Source: Muricauda sp. SCSIO 65647 (GTDB lineage: Bacteria > Bacteroidota > Bacteroidia > Flavobacteriales > Flavobacteriaceae). Taken from it: a DNA stretch of 64,000 bases. The notes beneath the pieces are model-generated. The model saw only the letters and a list, made by a program, of their open reading frames with translations. It searched no databases and was not told the origin of the DNA. The translations under genes were made by a program, and so were the position numbers. The DNA lies in contig NZ_CP091037.1 of the NCBI RefSeq assembly GCF_021534965.1, forward strand, positions 1,590,501 through 1,654,500, given 5' to 3'. Below, piece after piece: positions 17,306 through 25,218 of the stretch; the stretch's first letter is position 1, and each line of letters opens with the position of its first letter.

Positions 17306-18337
17306 CTATTTCTTAAACTTCAACACCTCAGAACGACCTTTCTTGAAAATTTTATTGCTGACCATTTTGCCCCTTCTACGTTTTTTTTGCTCTTCGTACG
17401 GCAAGGCCACAATCTCTTTACAGGTATCTGAGCAGCAGTCGTTCATTTTTTCGGCACATTCATCACATTGTATGAACAACAGATGACAGGCCTCGTTGGC
17501 ACAGTTCACATGAGTATCGCAAGGTTTGCCACATTGATGGCAATTAGCTATTACCTCATCTGTAATACGCTCACCCCTACGGTGGTCAAAAACAAAGTTT
17601 TTGCCCCTAAATTTGTTTTCGAGACCTTTTTGGTTCACCTGTCGGGCATATTCAATGATGCCCCCCTCAAGCTGGTACACATTTTTGAATCCCCTGTGCT
17701 TGTAATAGGCACTTGCCTTTTCACATCGAATACCGCCGGTACAGTACATGACCAATTTTTTGTCTTCTTTATGGCCCTCCAGATCTTTTTCAATGATGTC
17801 GAGAGAATCGCGAAAGGTGTCGACATCGGGGGTAATGGCATTTTTGAAATGGCCTATCTCACTCTCGTAATGGTTGCGCATATCGACCAAGATCGTATCT
17901 GGGTCTTCAATAAGTGCATTGAATTCTTTGGCATTGACGTGCACTCCCTTGTCGGTGACGTCAAAGGTGTCATCGTTCAAACCATCGGCCAAAATTTTAT
18001 TGCGGACCTTTACCTTTAATTTCAAGAATGATTTGTTGTCTTGTTCAATGGCAATGTTCAGTCGCACACCCCTTAGAAAAGTAACGCTATCCAAATGTTC
18101 CTTGAACGCCTTAAAATTTTCGGCGGGTACCGACAACTGGGCATTAATGCCCTCTTGGGCCACATAAATACGGCCCAATACATCAAGTTCGTTCCAGTTT
18201 ATGAACAAATGGTTTCTAAAAATCTGCGGGTTGCCGATGTGCGCATATTTATAGAAAGAGATGGTTAGGCGATCTTGCCCGGCCGCTTCGATAAGTCTTT
18301 CCCTTTCTTTCGCGCTCAATGTATTGTACAGTTGCAT
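17306..18337 (-). CDS. trhO: tRNA uridine-34 hydroxylase (rhodanese-like TrhO/YceA)
   Basis: 343 residues. The N-terminal acylphosphatase-like domain (residues 25-125, with GRIYVAQEGINAQLSV) is followed by a rhodanese domain in which VMYCTGGIRCEKA near residue 200 carries the active-site Cys. The C-terminal region is Cys-rich (CHQCGKPC, CANEAC, CDECAEKM, CCSDTC), probably zinc-binding. TrhO makes 5-hydroxyuridine at position 34 of tRNAs. A minus-strand promoter with TACTTTTG (18380-18387) lies 43 nt upstream. Confidence 0.92.
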   Translation of the reverse strand: MQLYNTLSAKERERLIEAAGQDRLTISFYKYAHIGNPQIFRNHLFINWNELDVLGRIYVAQEGINAQLSVPAENFKAFKEHLDSVTFLRGVRLNIAIEQDNKSFLKLKVKVRNKILADGLNDDTFDVTDKGVHVNAKEFNALIEDPDTILVDMRNHYESEIGHFKNAITPDVDTFRDSLDIIEKDLEGHKEDKKLVMYCTGGIRCEKASAYYKHRGFKNVYQLEGGIIEYARQVNQKGLENKFRGKNFVFDHRRGERITDEVIANCHQCGKPCDTHVNCANEACHLLFIQCDECAEKMNDCCSDTCKEIVALPYEEQKKRRRGKMVSNKIFKKGRSEVLKFKK

Positions 18338-18379
18338 GCTATACCAATAATTAAAGCTTAGAGAATGAAACTACGTGCG

Positions 18380-18415
18380 CAAAAGTACAGATTATGGACA
18401 AGGAGAAAAAACAAA
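18380..18415 (-). promoter_or_regulatory. Putative trhO promoter
   Basis: On the minus strand TTTG (18415-18412) and TACTTTTG (18387-18380) are separated by 24 nt, a little longer than optimal. The upstream element lies inside the tail of the terminator at 18413-18440. Confidence 0.5.
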
Positions 18416-18440
18416 GGCTCCCAAAGTTTTGGGAGCCTTT
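18405..18440 (-). terminator. Strong hairpin terminator between trhO and recA
   Basis: A perfect 13-bp stem AAAGGCTCCCAAA / TTTGGGAGCCTTT (18413-18425 with 18428-18440). The T-run (TTTGTTTTTT) is on the minus-strand side only. Both neighbouring genes start away from it, so it must end a transcript that begins between 18441 and 18630 on the minus strand, or block read-through. No ORF over 25 codons with support is seen in that stretch. Confidence 0.7.
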
Positions 18441-18581
18441 GAACCACATATTTTCTTCTTCATAGACAGAATTCTCAATGTATCAATGTGGTCTTTACCG
18501 CTTGAATAAACAAGGGTTATCTATAATTGTTTGAATTAGTCGTTTATAGGATGTGTTCCTTTCAAAAAGGTTGCGCGCCCA

Positions 18582-18612
18582 TTGTGATATGCAAAAAGAA
18601 ATGGTATTTTTA
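18582..18612 (+). promoter_or_regulatory. Putative recA promoter
   Basis: TTG at 18582-18584, 20-nt spacer, TATTTTTA at 18605-18612, a near match to TTG-N19/20-TAnnTTTG. The recA ATG is only 19 nt further, so the mRNA leader is very short. No LexA-type SOS box is visible. Confidence 0.5.
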
Positions 18613-18630
18613 GCCTCTTAAATCACGAAC

Positions 18631-19632
18631 ATGAGCAGCGAAAAAGAAGCAAAGCTAAAGGCCCTTAAACTGACATTGGACAAGTTGGACAAAACCTATG
18701 GAAAAGGCGCCGTCATGAAAATGGGCGACCATGTGGTTGAAGATGTAGAGGTAATTCCATCTGGATCGTTGGGTCTTGATATTGCCCTGGGGGTCGGAGG
18801 ATACCCGCGTGGACGCGTGATTGAAATCTATGGCCCCGAATCATCGGGCAAAACCACCTTGACCCTTCATGCCATTGCCGAGGCCCAAAAAAATGGAGGC
18901 ATTGCCGCTTTTATCGATGCCGAACATGCTTTTGATCGTTTCTATGCCAAAAAATTGGGTATTGATATCGACAACCTGATCATATCGCAACCTGACCATG
19001 GTGAGCAAGCCCTAGAAATTGCCGACAACTTGATACGCTCTGGAGCCATTGATATTGTCATCGTCGATTCAGTGGCAGCCCTTACACCGAAAAGTGAAAT
19101 AGAAGGCGAGATGGGCGATTCGAAAATGGGCCTGCATGCCAGACTTATGTCACAAGCCCTCAGAAAACTTACTTCGACCATCAGCAAGACGAACTGTACC
19201 GTAATCTTCATCAACCAGCTTCGTGAGAAAATCGGGGTAATGTTCGGCAATCCTGAGACAACCACTGGGGGAAATGCGCTGAAATTCTATGCCTCGGTGC
19301 GATTGGATATTCGTCGATCGACCCAAATAAAAGACACCGATGGCAATGTTCAGGGCAATAAAACCCGTGTGAAGGTCGTCAAGAACAAAGTGGCCCCTCC
19401 CTTTAAAACCGCTGAATTCGACATCATGTATGGTGACGGTATCTCAAAGGTCGGCGAAATATTGGATCTTGGTGTGGCCTATGAGATTGTCAAAAAAAGT
19501 GGCTCATGGTTCAGTTATGGCGACACCAAATTAGGTCAAGGCCGTGATGCCGTTAAAGCCCTCCTCTTGGATAATCCAGAATTATCAGAAGAACTGGAGG
19601 CAAAAATAAAAGAGGCCATCGCTTCGATATAG
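18631..19632 (+). CDS. recA: Recombinase RecA
   Basis: 333 residues, close to the usual length. Walker [10 protein letters not shown] at residues 68-76, a DAEHAF catalytic-Glu segment, Walker [17 protein letters not shown], and the L2 region [23 protein letters not shown] (split over the DNA-binding loop) are all present. RecA forms filaments on single-stranded DNA for strand exchange and stimulates self-cleavage of LexA/CI-type S24 repressors such as the one at 8534. The C-terminus is short and moderately acidic. Confidence 0.98.
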   Translation: MSSEKEAKLKALKLTLDKLDKTYGKGAVMKMGDHVVEDVEVIPSGSLGLDIALGVGGYPRGRVIEIYGPESSGKTTLTLHAIAEAQKNGGIAAFIDAEHAFDRFYAKKLGIDIDNLIISQPDHGEQALEIADNLIRSGAIDIVIVDSVAALTPKSEIEGEMGDSKMGLHARLMSQALRKLTSTISKTNCTVIFINQLREKIGVMFGNPETTTGGNALKFYASVRLDIRRSTQIKDTDGNVQGNKTRVKVVKNKVAPPFKTAEFDIMYGDGISKVGEILDLGVAYEIVKKSGSWFSYGDTKLGQGRDAVKALLLDNPELSEELEAKIKEAIASI

Positions 19633-19711
19633 GGGCTTAAATTTCTGTCAAGAGCCTTCTTTCTCACGCAACCCTTGTTGTTGGCATTCATCTATAAAAA
19701 AATGAAGATTG

Positions 19712-20152
19712 ATGAAAAGGATATTTGTAGGAATTGCATTTTTGGCTTTGGTTTTCCCCTTGTTTCAGGGGTGCAGCATTGACGATAACGATGCTAATTT
19801 TCATTTTGTCGCGCTCAGCATAGTAGATGTGGACATACCTGCCGCATTTGAACTCAACGAAACCTATGAAATAGGTGTGACCTTTATAAGGCCCGACGGA
19901 TGTACTTTTTTTGAAGGTTTCGATGTTTCAAATACAGCCCAGACCGATAGGGATGTTGTGGCCATCGGCACTGTTCTCAACAATGAAACGGCATGTACGC
20001 AGGCCATTGAAGAGGTAGAGGCCACCTTTACATTTGTGGTGCTTTACAATCAAGAATATCATTTTAGGTTCTATGCAGGTGATGATACGGATGGTGAGCC
20101 TGAATATTTAGAGTTTACGGTTCCAATTGAAGAGGTACCGTCAAATAATTAA
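19712..20152 (+). CDS. Hypothetical lipoprotein upstream of a sigma factor
   Basis: 146 residues from ATG 19712 (a TTG at 19709 is immediately before it). Signal peptide MKRIFVGIAFLALVFPLFQGC with lipobox Cys at about residue 21. The mature part is acidic and beta-rich (DIPAAFELNETYEIGVTF, FEGFDVS, NQEYHFRFYAG) and contains two Cys (RPDGCTFFEG and NETACTQAIEE) that may form a disulfide. No family is recognised. It ends 24 nt before the sigma factor at 20177 and may be the sensed or target component of that operon. Confidence 0.75.
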   Translation: MKRIFVGIAFLALVFPLFQGCSIDDNDANFHFVALSIVDVDIPAAFELNETYEIGVTFIRPDGCTFFEGFDVSNTAQTDRDVVAIGTVLNNETACTQAIEEVEATFTFVVLYNQEYHFRFYAGDDTDGEPEYLEFTVPIEEVPSNN

Positions 20153-20176
20153 GAGAAATAAATCCTGACCAACGAT

Positions 20177-20710
20177 TTGAGTCTTGAAGAACTCATAAAT
20201 AACTGTAAAAAGGGTAAAAGGCAGGCGCAAGAAGAATTATACCGCAGATATGCTGGCGTTCTCTTTGGCATGTGCCTCAAATACTCCCGTAACAAGACGG
20301 AGGCAGAAGACAATCTGCACGACAGTTTTATGACCATTTTTGCCAAGATTGGGCAGTTCAACCACAAAGGCTCATTTGAAGGTTGGATGAAACGCATCAC
20401 TGTCAACACAGTTTTGCAGAAATATAGAAAAGAACAGTACCTCAGCGTCGTCGATGAAAGCGTCGTCGAAGCTGAACCGGATGAATCAAATAAAATCGAA
20501 ACCGTTAGCCTTTCAACCTTGTTGGGCTATATTCAAGAGCTTCCGAACAAATACCGACTGACCTTTAATTTGTACGTGCTTGATGGCTTCTCGCACAAAG
20601 AAATCAGTGAAATGTTGGGAACATCGACCGGAACCTCAAAATCAAATCTGGCCAGGGCCAAAATGATCTTGAGGGAAAAGCTCGAAAAAAAGAATATAAA
20701 TATTGCCTAA
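20177..20710 (+). CDS. RNA polymerase sigma-70 factor, ECF type
   Basis: 177 residues. Region 2 covers about residues 20-85 (EELYRRYAGVLFGMCLKYSRN, then EAEDNLHDSFMTIFAKIGQF, GWMKRITVNTVL) and region 4 about 112-165 (LPNKYRLTFNLYVLDGFSHKEISEMLGTSTGTSKSNL). No anti-sigma domain is in the same chain. The frame has a stop at 20159 and no ATG; it starts at TTG 20177 (MSLEELINNCK), which matches typical family N-termini, although a CTG at 20165 is possible. The next gene, 12 nt downstream, has a membrane-anchored N-terminus and is the probable regulator. Confidence 0.9.
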   Translation: MSLEELINNCKKGKRQAQEELYRRYAGVLFGMCLKYSRNKTEAEDNLHDSFMTIFAKIGQFNHKGSFEGWMKRITVNTVLQKYRKEQYLSVVDESVVEAEPDESNKIETVSLSTLLGYIQELPNKYRLTFNLYVLDGFSHKEISEMLGTSTGTSKSNLARAKMILREKLEKKNINIA

Positions 20711-20722
20711 ACCATTGAAGAG

Positions 20723-22195
20723 ATGGAATATGAAGAATTAGAAAAATTGTTTAAGGAAAAATTCAAGGATTTCCGTCCTGAGCCCGATGAACGGGTCTGG
20801 AAATCCATTGAAGTTTCGCTTGACAAAAAGAAGTCACGGCGAACCGTTATTCCTATTTGGTGGCGATTGGGCGGCATTGCCGCACTGTTGGCCATTCTGT
20901 TTTACATCATCAATCCATTTGATGATGCTTCCGAACAAATTCCCCAGACCCAACAACAGGTCACCGGTACCGAAGATGTCGATAAAAAAGGTGAGGATGC
21001 CTTGGTAAAAGAAGACAGTACCGCTATCCTGAAAAGCAATAGTGAACCAACGCAGTTGACAGAAACGTCAGAAGGCTCAAAAATCGAAAATCCATCAAAC
21101 TTGGCACATGATGACGAAACCCATGAATTGGTCTCAAAGGGGGCTGAAAAGAACCAAAGCGTCGATCAAGTTCAAATTGCTTCAAATCAGCAAGATAACC
21201 CCTCTGTGACCAAAGAAAAGCAGTTCATTGAAGAGACCGTTGGCGATACTCAAAAAGATGCTGTCGCCGTACAGAACCAAGAGGTCATAGAAAATGCGGT
21301 TGAAAAGAATGGTGACAAAGACCAAAAGCAACTCTTTGACAAAAATGTTGAAGAAGAAGAAAACGTAGTGGCCAATGTCGATGAACAACAAGATCAGAAT
21401 AAAGGGAAATCAATATTCGAGGCCATTGAAGAGCAAAACAACGATGAACAACTTGTAGCAGAAAATGAGCAGGGTAAATGGTCAGTAGGGCCTTCTGTCG
21501 CCCCGGTATATTTCAATGCCCTGGGCGAAGGTTCCCCGATTCATTCAAATTTTGCCCCGAACAACAAATCAGGAAACCTGAACCTAAGCTACGGTCTTGC
21601 AGTGACATACCAGATAAGTGACCGTTTGGCGGTGAGATCGGGTGTACACCGGGTAGATTATGGCTACGACACCAATGACATAAGCTTTTCGTCTTCACCG
21701 ACCGAATCGACAAATGGTGAAATTGAAAATATCGATTATGCACAAGCATCGAGAAGCATTGTCGTACAAAGCAATGCAAAAGAGACCCCCAACGCCAATG
21801 AAACATTTGATGTTCTGGCGCCCAGCGCAGAATTGGATGGTCGTATGGTGCAACAAATGGGTTATGTAGAGGTGCCCGTAGAATTGAGCTATTCACTCAT
21901 TGATAGAAAGTTCGGTGTGAACTTCATCGGTGGCTTCAGTTCGCTCTTTCTTGTTGATAATACCGTGTCATTGGAGTCTCAAGGGCTTGTCACCGAAATG
22001 GGTGAAGCAAACAATGTGAACAACGTGAACTTCAGTGCGAATGCCGGTATCGGACTCGATTATAAGTTTTCGCCCAAAATACGATTTAGTCTAGAGCCTG
22101 TTTTCAAGTACCAGTTAAACACTTTTTCAGATACTTCGGGCAACTTTAGGCCCTATACGATAGGTGTTTATAGTGGGGTAAATTTCAGGTTCTAA
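20723..22195 (+). CDS. Putative trans-envelope anti-sigma/outer-membrane beta-barrel protein
   Basis: 490 residues, ATG start. Order: a cytoplasmic segment of about 40 residues (FRPEPDERVWKSIEVSLDKKKSRR); a single transmembrane helix near 46-64 (WRLGGIAALLAILFYIINPF); a long low-complexity linker to about residue 250, rich in E, D, Q, N and K; and a C-terminal domain (251-490) with alternating beta strands and the ending YSGVNFRF, typical of outer-membrane beta-barrel proteins (OMP_b-brl family). Located 12 nt after the ECF sigma gene, the N-terminal part could hold the sigma factor at the inner membrane. If so, one polypeptide would link the cytoplasm to the outer membrane. Both the barrel and anti-sigma roles are inferred. 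Confidence 0.75.
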   Translation: MEYEELEKLFKEKFKDFRPEPDERVWKSIEVSLDKKKSRRTVIPIWWRLGGIAALLAILFYIINPFDDASEQIPQTQQQVTGTEDVDKKGEDALVKEDSTAILKSNSEPTQLTETSEGSKIENPSNLAHDDETHELVSKGAEKNQSVDQVQIASNQQDNPSVTKEKQFIEETVGDTQKDAVAVQNQEVIENAVEKNGDKDQKQLFDKNVEEEENVVANVDEQQDQNKGKSIFEAIEEQNNDEQLVAENEQGKWSVGPSVAPVYFNALGEGSPIHSNFAPNNKSGNLNLSYGLAVTYQISDRLAVRSGVHRVDYGYDTNDISFSSSPTESTNGEIENIDYAQASRSIVVQSNAKETPNANETFDVLAPSAELDGRMVQQMGYVEVPVELSYSLIDRKFGVNFIGGFSSLFLVDNTVSLESQGLVTEMGEANNVNNVNFSANAGIGLDYKFSPKIRFSLEPVFKYQLNTFSDTSGNFRPYTIGVYSGVNFRF

Positions 22196-22239
22196 AAGAA
22201 GTTGGTTAGGTAGACTGCCCCTTAAGGTAGTCAAAATAG

Positions 22240-22268
22240 CGCCCCGGCACTACTGCCGGGGCGTTTTT
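22240..22268 (+). terminator. Rho-independent terminator of the sigma operon
   Basis: Perfect 10-bp GC-rich stem CGCCCCGGCA / TGCCGGGGCG (22240-22249 with 22254-22263), loop CTAC, then TTTTT on the plus strand. It separates the sigma operon from the convergent plsC gene. Confidence 0.9.
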
Positions 22269-22281
22269 ATGCCGTTTGGTA

Positions 22282-23031
22282 TTATTTTTCTGGTCGGTTT
22301 GTTATAAGGTCGTTCAGAATCACGTCCCGCACCTCTTCGCGCAAGGTGCCCTTATCATCTTCGGCCAAGATGCCCGTCTCAAAAAAAGTATGCACTTTCA
22401 CCCTTAACCGGCCTGGGCCTCCACTGAAAAATGTAAAGGGAAAGCGCTTTTTCGTATCATAGAAGGTCATGGGCACTACGGGAATCTTATGTGCAATGGC
22501 CATTTTAAAGGCCCCGTCCTTGAATTCATCCAACACCATATTCTCGTTGGGCACTCCTCCCTCTGGAAAGATACAAATGCTCAACCCTTGGTTCAAACGC
22601 CTTTGGGCACGACGATAGACGCCCGTTCTGCTTCTCACATCTTCACGATCTACCATGATACAGACACGTTTGTAGAAAAAACCGAACACGGGAATTTTGA
22701 CCAACTCTTTTTTGCCCACAAAAACAAAGGGATTGCGGCTCACATAGAGCATGAGCATAATATCGAGCATACTGGTATGATTGGCAACCAACATATAGCT
22801 TTTGCCCCTATGCATTCGTTGCTGCCAGAAAATCTTGGGAAAACAGCCCATACCGTACAAAATGGGCTTCGCCCACAGGTTGCGGGCCAACCAAAAAAAT
22901 TGGGTGTATGTCTTTTCAGATAACGTGGTCAACAGCAAAAAGGGAAGAAAAACAAAAATGGGTACGGCCACCAAGACATAGAACCATATTCTATAAAGTA
23001 AATGCCCAACATTCTTGACCATTCGAAGCAT
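22282..23031 (-). CDS. plsC: 1-acyl-sn-glycerol-3-phosphate acyltransferase
   Basis: 249 residues from ATG 23031 (MLRMVKNVGHLL); a GTG at 23055 would extend it by 8 residues but runs into the trpS promoter. An N-terminal hydrophobic helix is followed by motif I NHTSMLD (NHxxxxD), motif II around VGKKELVKIPVFGFFYKR, motif III FPEGG, and motif IV IPVVPMTF. These are the four blocks of PlsC/LPLAT acyltransferases, which acylate lysophosphatidic acid to phosphatidic acid at the inner membrane. Convergent with the sigma operon and divergent from trpS. Confidence 0.9.
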   Translation of the reverse strand: MLRMVKNVGHLLYRIWFYVLVAVPIFVFLPFLLLTTLSEKTYTQFFWLARNLWAKPILYGMGCFPKIFWQQRMHRGKSYMLVANHTSMLDIMLMLYVSRNPFVFVGKKELVKIPVFGFFYKRVCIMVDREDVRSRTGVYRRAQRRLNQGLSICIFPEGGVPNENMVLDEFKDGAFKMAIAHKIPVVPMTFYDTKKRFPFTFFSGGPGRLRVKVHTFFETGILAEDDKGTLREEVRDVILNDLITNRPEK

Positions 23032-23048
23032 GGAGCCAAAAATACTGA

Positions 23049-23083
23049 TTTGCACTAGTTTTTAGTGAATTCTTTTACCTTTG
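23049..23083 (+). promoter_or_regulatory. Putative trpS promoter
   Basis: TTTG at 23049-23052 and TACCTTTG at 23076-23083, spacer 23 nt. The ATG of trpS is 22 nt downstream. Its position supports the ATG at 23105 over the upstream TTG at 23081. Confidence 0.6.
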
Positions 23084-23104
23084 TCGCTTTACAAATACCA
23101 AGGC

Positions 23105-24073
23105 ATGGCAAGAATATTGACGGGCATACAAAGTACGGGCATACCGCATTTAGGGAATATTTTGGGGGCCATCATGCCCGCGATTGACATGGCGAAAAAT
23201 CCCGAGAACGAGTCTTTTCTTTTTATAGCCGACATGCATTCGCTCACCCAGGTCAAAAACGGGGACCAACTGCGCCAAAACACCTATGCCACCGCAGCTA
23301 CATGGCTGGCTTTCGGCCTCGACGTGAACGAGACCGTTTTCTATCGTCAGAGCGATGTGCCGCAGGTTACTGAACTGGCATGGTACCTGAGCTGTTTTTT
23401 CCCCTATCAACGACTGACCCTTGCCCATTCGTTCAAAGACAAGGCAGATCGGTTGGAGGATGTCAATGCCGGACTCTTTACCTACCCCATGTTGATGGCC
23501 GCCGATATTCTATTGTATGATGCCGATATCGTACCGGTCGGAAAAGACCAATCACAACATTTGGAAATGACCCGTGACGTGGCCCAGCGCTTTCACCACC
23601 AATTTGGGGAAACCTTTGTGCTACCAGAGACCAAATTGCAAGAGAGCACCATGTACGTGCCCGGTACTGATGGCGAAAAAATGAGCAAGAGCAAGGGCAA
23701 TATCATCGATATCTTTCAACCCGACAAAAAACTGCGCAAACAACTTATGGGCATTGTCACCGACAGCACCCCGATGGAAGACCCCAAAGACCCTACAAAA
23801 GACAATGTCTTTGCACTCTACAAACTATTGGGTTCACAAGCGCAAATTCAAGAGATGAGCGCCAATTATCGAGCGGGCAACTACGGTTACGGCCATGCCA
23901 AGCAAGCCCTTTTTGAGCTTATTCTACAAAAGTTTGAAGAACCCCGTGAAAAGTTCGACTACTACATGAACCACTTAAGCGAAGTGGATGATGCCCTCGC
24001 AATCGGGGCCGAAAAGGCCAGAAAAGTGGCCGATGGAGTGTTGGCCAGGGTTCGGGAGAAAGTAGGGTATTGA
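23105..24073 (+). CDS. trpS: Tryptophanyl-tRNA synthetase
   Basis: 322 residues from ATG 23105, which gives the family-typical MARILTGIQSTGIPHLGN. Class I synthetase signatures: HLGN (HIGH) at residues 15-18 and KMSKS at 192-196. The segment VPVGKDQSQHLEMTRDVAQRF is characteristic of TrpRS. It charges tRNA-Trp with tryptophan. The extra sequence from the TTG at 23081 overlaps the promoter and was not used. A terminator-like stem occurs in the repeat just downstream (24101-24133). Confidence 0.97.
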   Translation: MARILTGIQSTGIPHLGNILGAIMPAIDMAKNPENESFLFIADMHSLTQVKNGDQLRQNTYATAATWLAFGLDVNETVFYRQSDVPQVTELAWYLSCFFPYQRLTLAHSFKDKADRLEDVNAGLFTYPMLMAADILLYDADIVPVGKDQSQHLEMTRDVAQRFHHQFGETFVLPETKLQESTMYVPGTDGEKMSKSKGNIIDIFQPDKKLRKQLMGIVTDSTPMEDPKDPTKDNVFALYKLLGSQAQIQEMSANYRAGNYGYGHAKQALFELILQKFEEPREKFDYYMNHLSEVDDALAIGAEKARKVADGVLARVREKVGY

Positions 24074-24096
24074 TATTCTTGGGAAAAACAGCCTAA

Positions 24097-24165
24097 ACTT
24101 TCCTGCTTACCAGCAGGTGGGTTTATTTCTTTTTAGGTCGATGTAAAAAAGAAAAGGCTTTTATG
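24097..24165. repeat. Intergenic repeat copy 1 (structured)
   Basis: A 69-bp sequence that recurs with about 12 differences at 24952-25019. It holds two dyads: CCTGCttaccaGCAGG (24102-24117) followed by a T-rich tract (possible trpS terminator), and TTTCTTTTT...AAAAAGAAA around 24126-24153. In copy 2 the second stem is TTTCTTTTTT/AAAAAAGAAA, with compensating changes. In copy 1 a further stretch with TTTCTTTG, AAAGAAA and CCAAAGAAA units (to about 24207) continues the element; similar sequences occur widely between flavobacterial genes. Confidence 0.65.
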
Positions 24166-24413
24166 TTCATTTCTTTGCTTGTCCAAAAGAAACGAACCAA
24201 AGAAAGGACACTTCTCCGTAGGAATTTTTGCTTTGCAAAACCGCTTTCGAAACTTCGCCAAAAATTGTCTTCAATTTTTGTGTGCTAACCGAAGCTTTCT
24301 CAAGCTATTCTTCGGAGAAGATCGCACACAAATTCAACATAATGCCCCTAACCCACATTTTACGCCCTAAAACCAGGTAGTCTATCCCACGATCGGTGCC
24401 GAAAAGGCCAACC
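24166..24413. other. Non-coding extension of repeat copy 1
   Basis: No supported gene. The segment carries CTTTG/CAAAG-type short inverted repeats (TTTCTTTGCTTGTCC...AAAGAAA, 24170-24192) and AT-rich sequence. The 63-codon frame at 24179 is not supported by composition or family. Confidence 0.4.
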
Positions 24414-24887
24414 TTATTCCAGCATTATTAAATCCTCTCTCGGAATGTTTAAATCCTCAAATTTAGGTTTCCAAGCAAGTCTTTCGATATGAATCTTATA
24501 AATGGTATCAAATGAAATACCTCTCATTCTACCTTTTTTGTAATAAAGTGTGTGGCAAAAATCTCCGACAGTCCAAATATCCGAAGTTTTGTCCATGATT
24601 GCCGGAGATAGAAATGTTCCTTCGCTAAATATCCTCTCTCTTCTCAGAAGAACCCAATAGCCTTTATACTTGTACTTGATATAATGTCCCATATAATGAA
24701 GCCACAATAAAAAATTGGAATCTGATTTCTCTGCTTTCCACATTATTGCATTTGTTATTGTTTTCAGGCTTTGATATTCGGTCAAGTTTTCACCTTGAAA
24801 CTCAGTAACCTTCCTCAACTTGTCTAGTTTTTCAGAAGTGTTGAGGTGTATAGTCTTAATTAACTCCTCTTGGGCTACAAAAATCAC
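24414..24887 (-). CDS. Orphan hypothetical protein between repeats
   Basis: 157 residues, starting at GTG 24887 (an in-frame stop lies just upstream; the first ATG would be at residue 49). No family is recognised. The sequence is rich in K, I, Y and aromatic residues (NAIMWKAEKSDSNFLLWLHYMGHYIKYKYKGYW), has no signal peptide or clear membrane helix, and ends with an IPREDLIMLE tail. Its base composition is more AT-rich than the neighbouring genes, and near-identical 69-bp repeats lie on either side (24097-24165 and 24952-25019), suggesting acquisition as a cassette. It could be a small immunity or toxin-related protein, but nothing in the sequence proves this. Confidence 0.5.
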   Translation of the reverse strand: MIFVAQEELIKTIHLNTSEKLDKLRKVTEFQGENLTEYQSLKTITNAIMWKAEKSDSNFLLWLHYMGHYIKYKYKGYWVLLRRERIFSEGTFLSPAIMDKTSDIWTVGDFCHTLYYKKGRMRGISFDTIYKIHIERLAWKPKFEDLNIPREDLIMLE

Positions 24888-24951
24888 TATGTCTTATCTT
24901 GAAATTTAAAATCTTTACAGCGTAAATCTAATAAAATAGAAACATGCCTAG

Positions 24952-25019
24952 ACTTCTGCCTACCAGTAGGTGGGTTTGTTTCTTTTTTGGTCAATGCTAA
25001 AAAAGAAAAGGCTTTTATG
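24952..25019. repeat. Intergenic repeat copy 2
   Basis: 68-bp direct repeat of 24097-24165, with stem CCTACcaGTAGG (24959-24970) and TTTCTTTTTT/AAAAAAGAAA (24979-25008). Differences preserve pairing in the long stem. It lies downstream of dprA and upstream of the orphan gene on the minus strand. Confidence 0.65.
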
Positions 25020-25218
25020 GCCCACAAACCGCTTGGTCGGTTTTATCAAATCTTAAACCATAGGGCCATGGCCAGAATCGTTAGATTTCAAGAAGCATTT
25101 TATCGATAAAACACCTAAACCGGGGCATTTTCAATCCTTTTTTTGAAGATACTAGACCACCCGGTCGGTGAAAAGTGGTTTCTTTCCCCTATTAAGAATG
25201 GGTAATATGAAGGTGTCT
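25020..25218. other. Gap between repeat copy 2 and dprA, with two GTCGGT dyads
   Basis: No gene seen. It contains ACAAAC-CGCTTG-GTCGGT (25024-25041; also a perfect AAACCG-N6-CGGTTT dyad) and CTAGAC-CACCCG-GTCGGT (25152-25169). Each resembles the 18-bp dyad near the arsenosugar genes in one half only. Confidence 0.45.
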
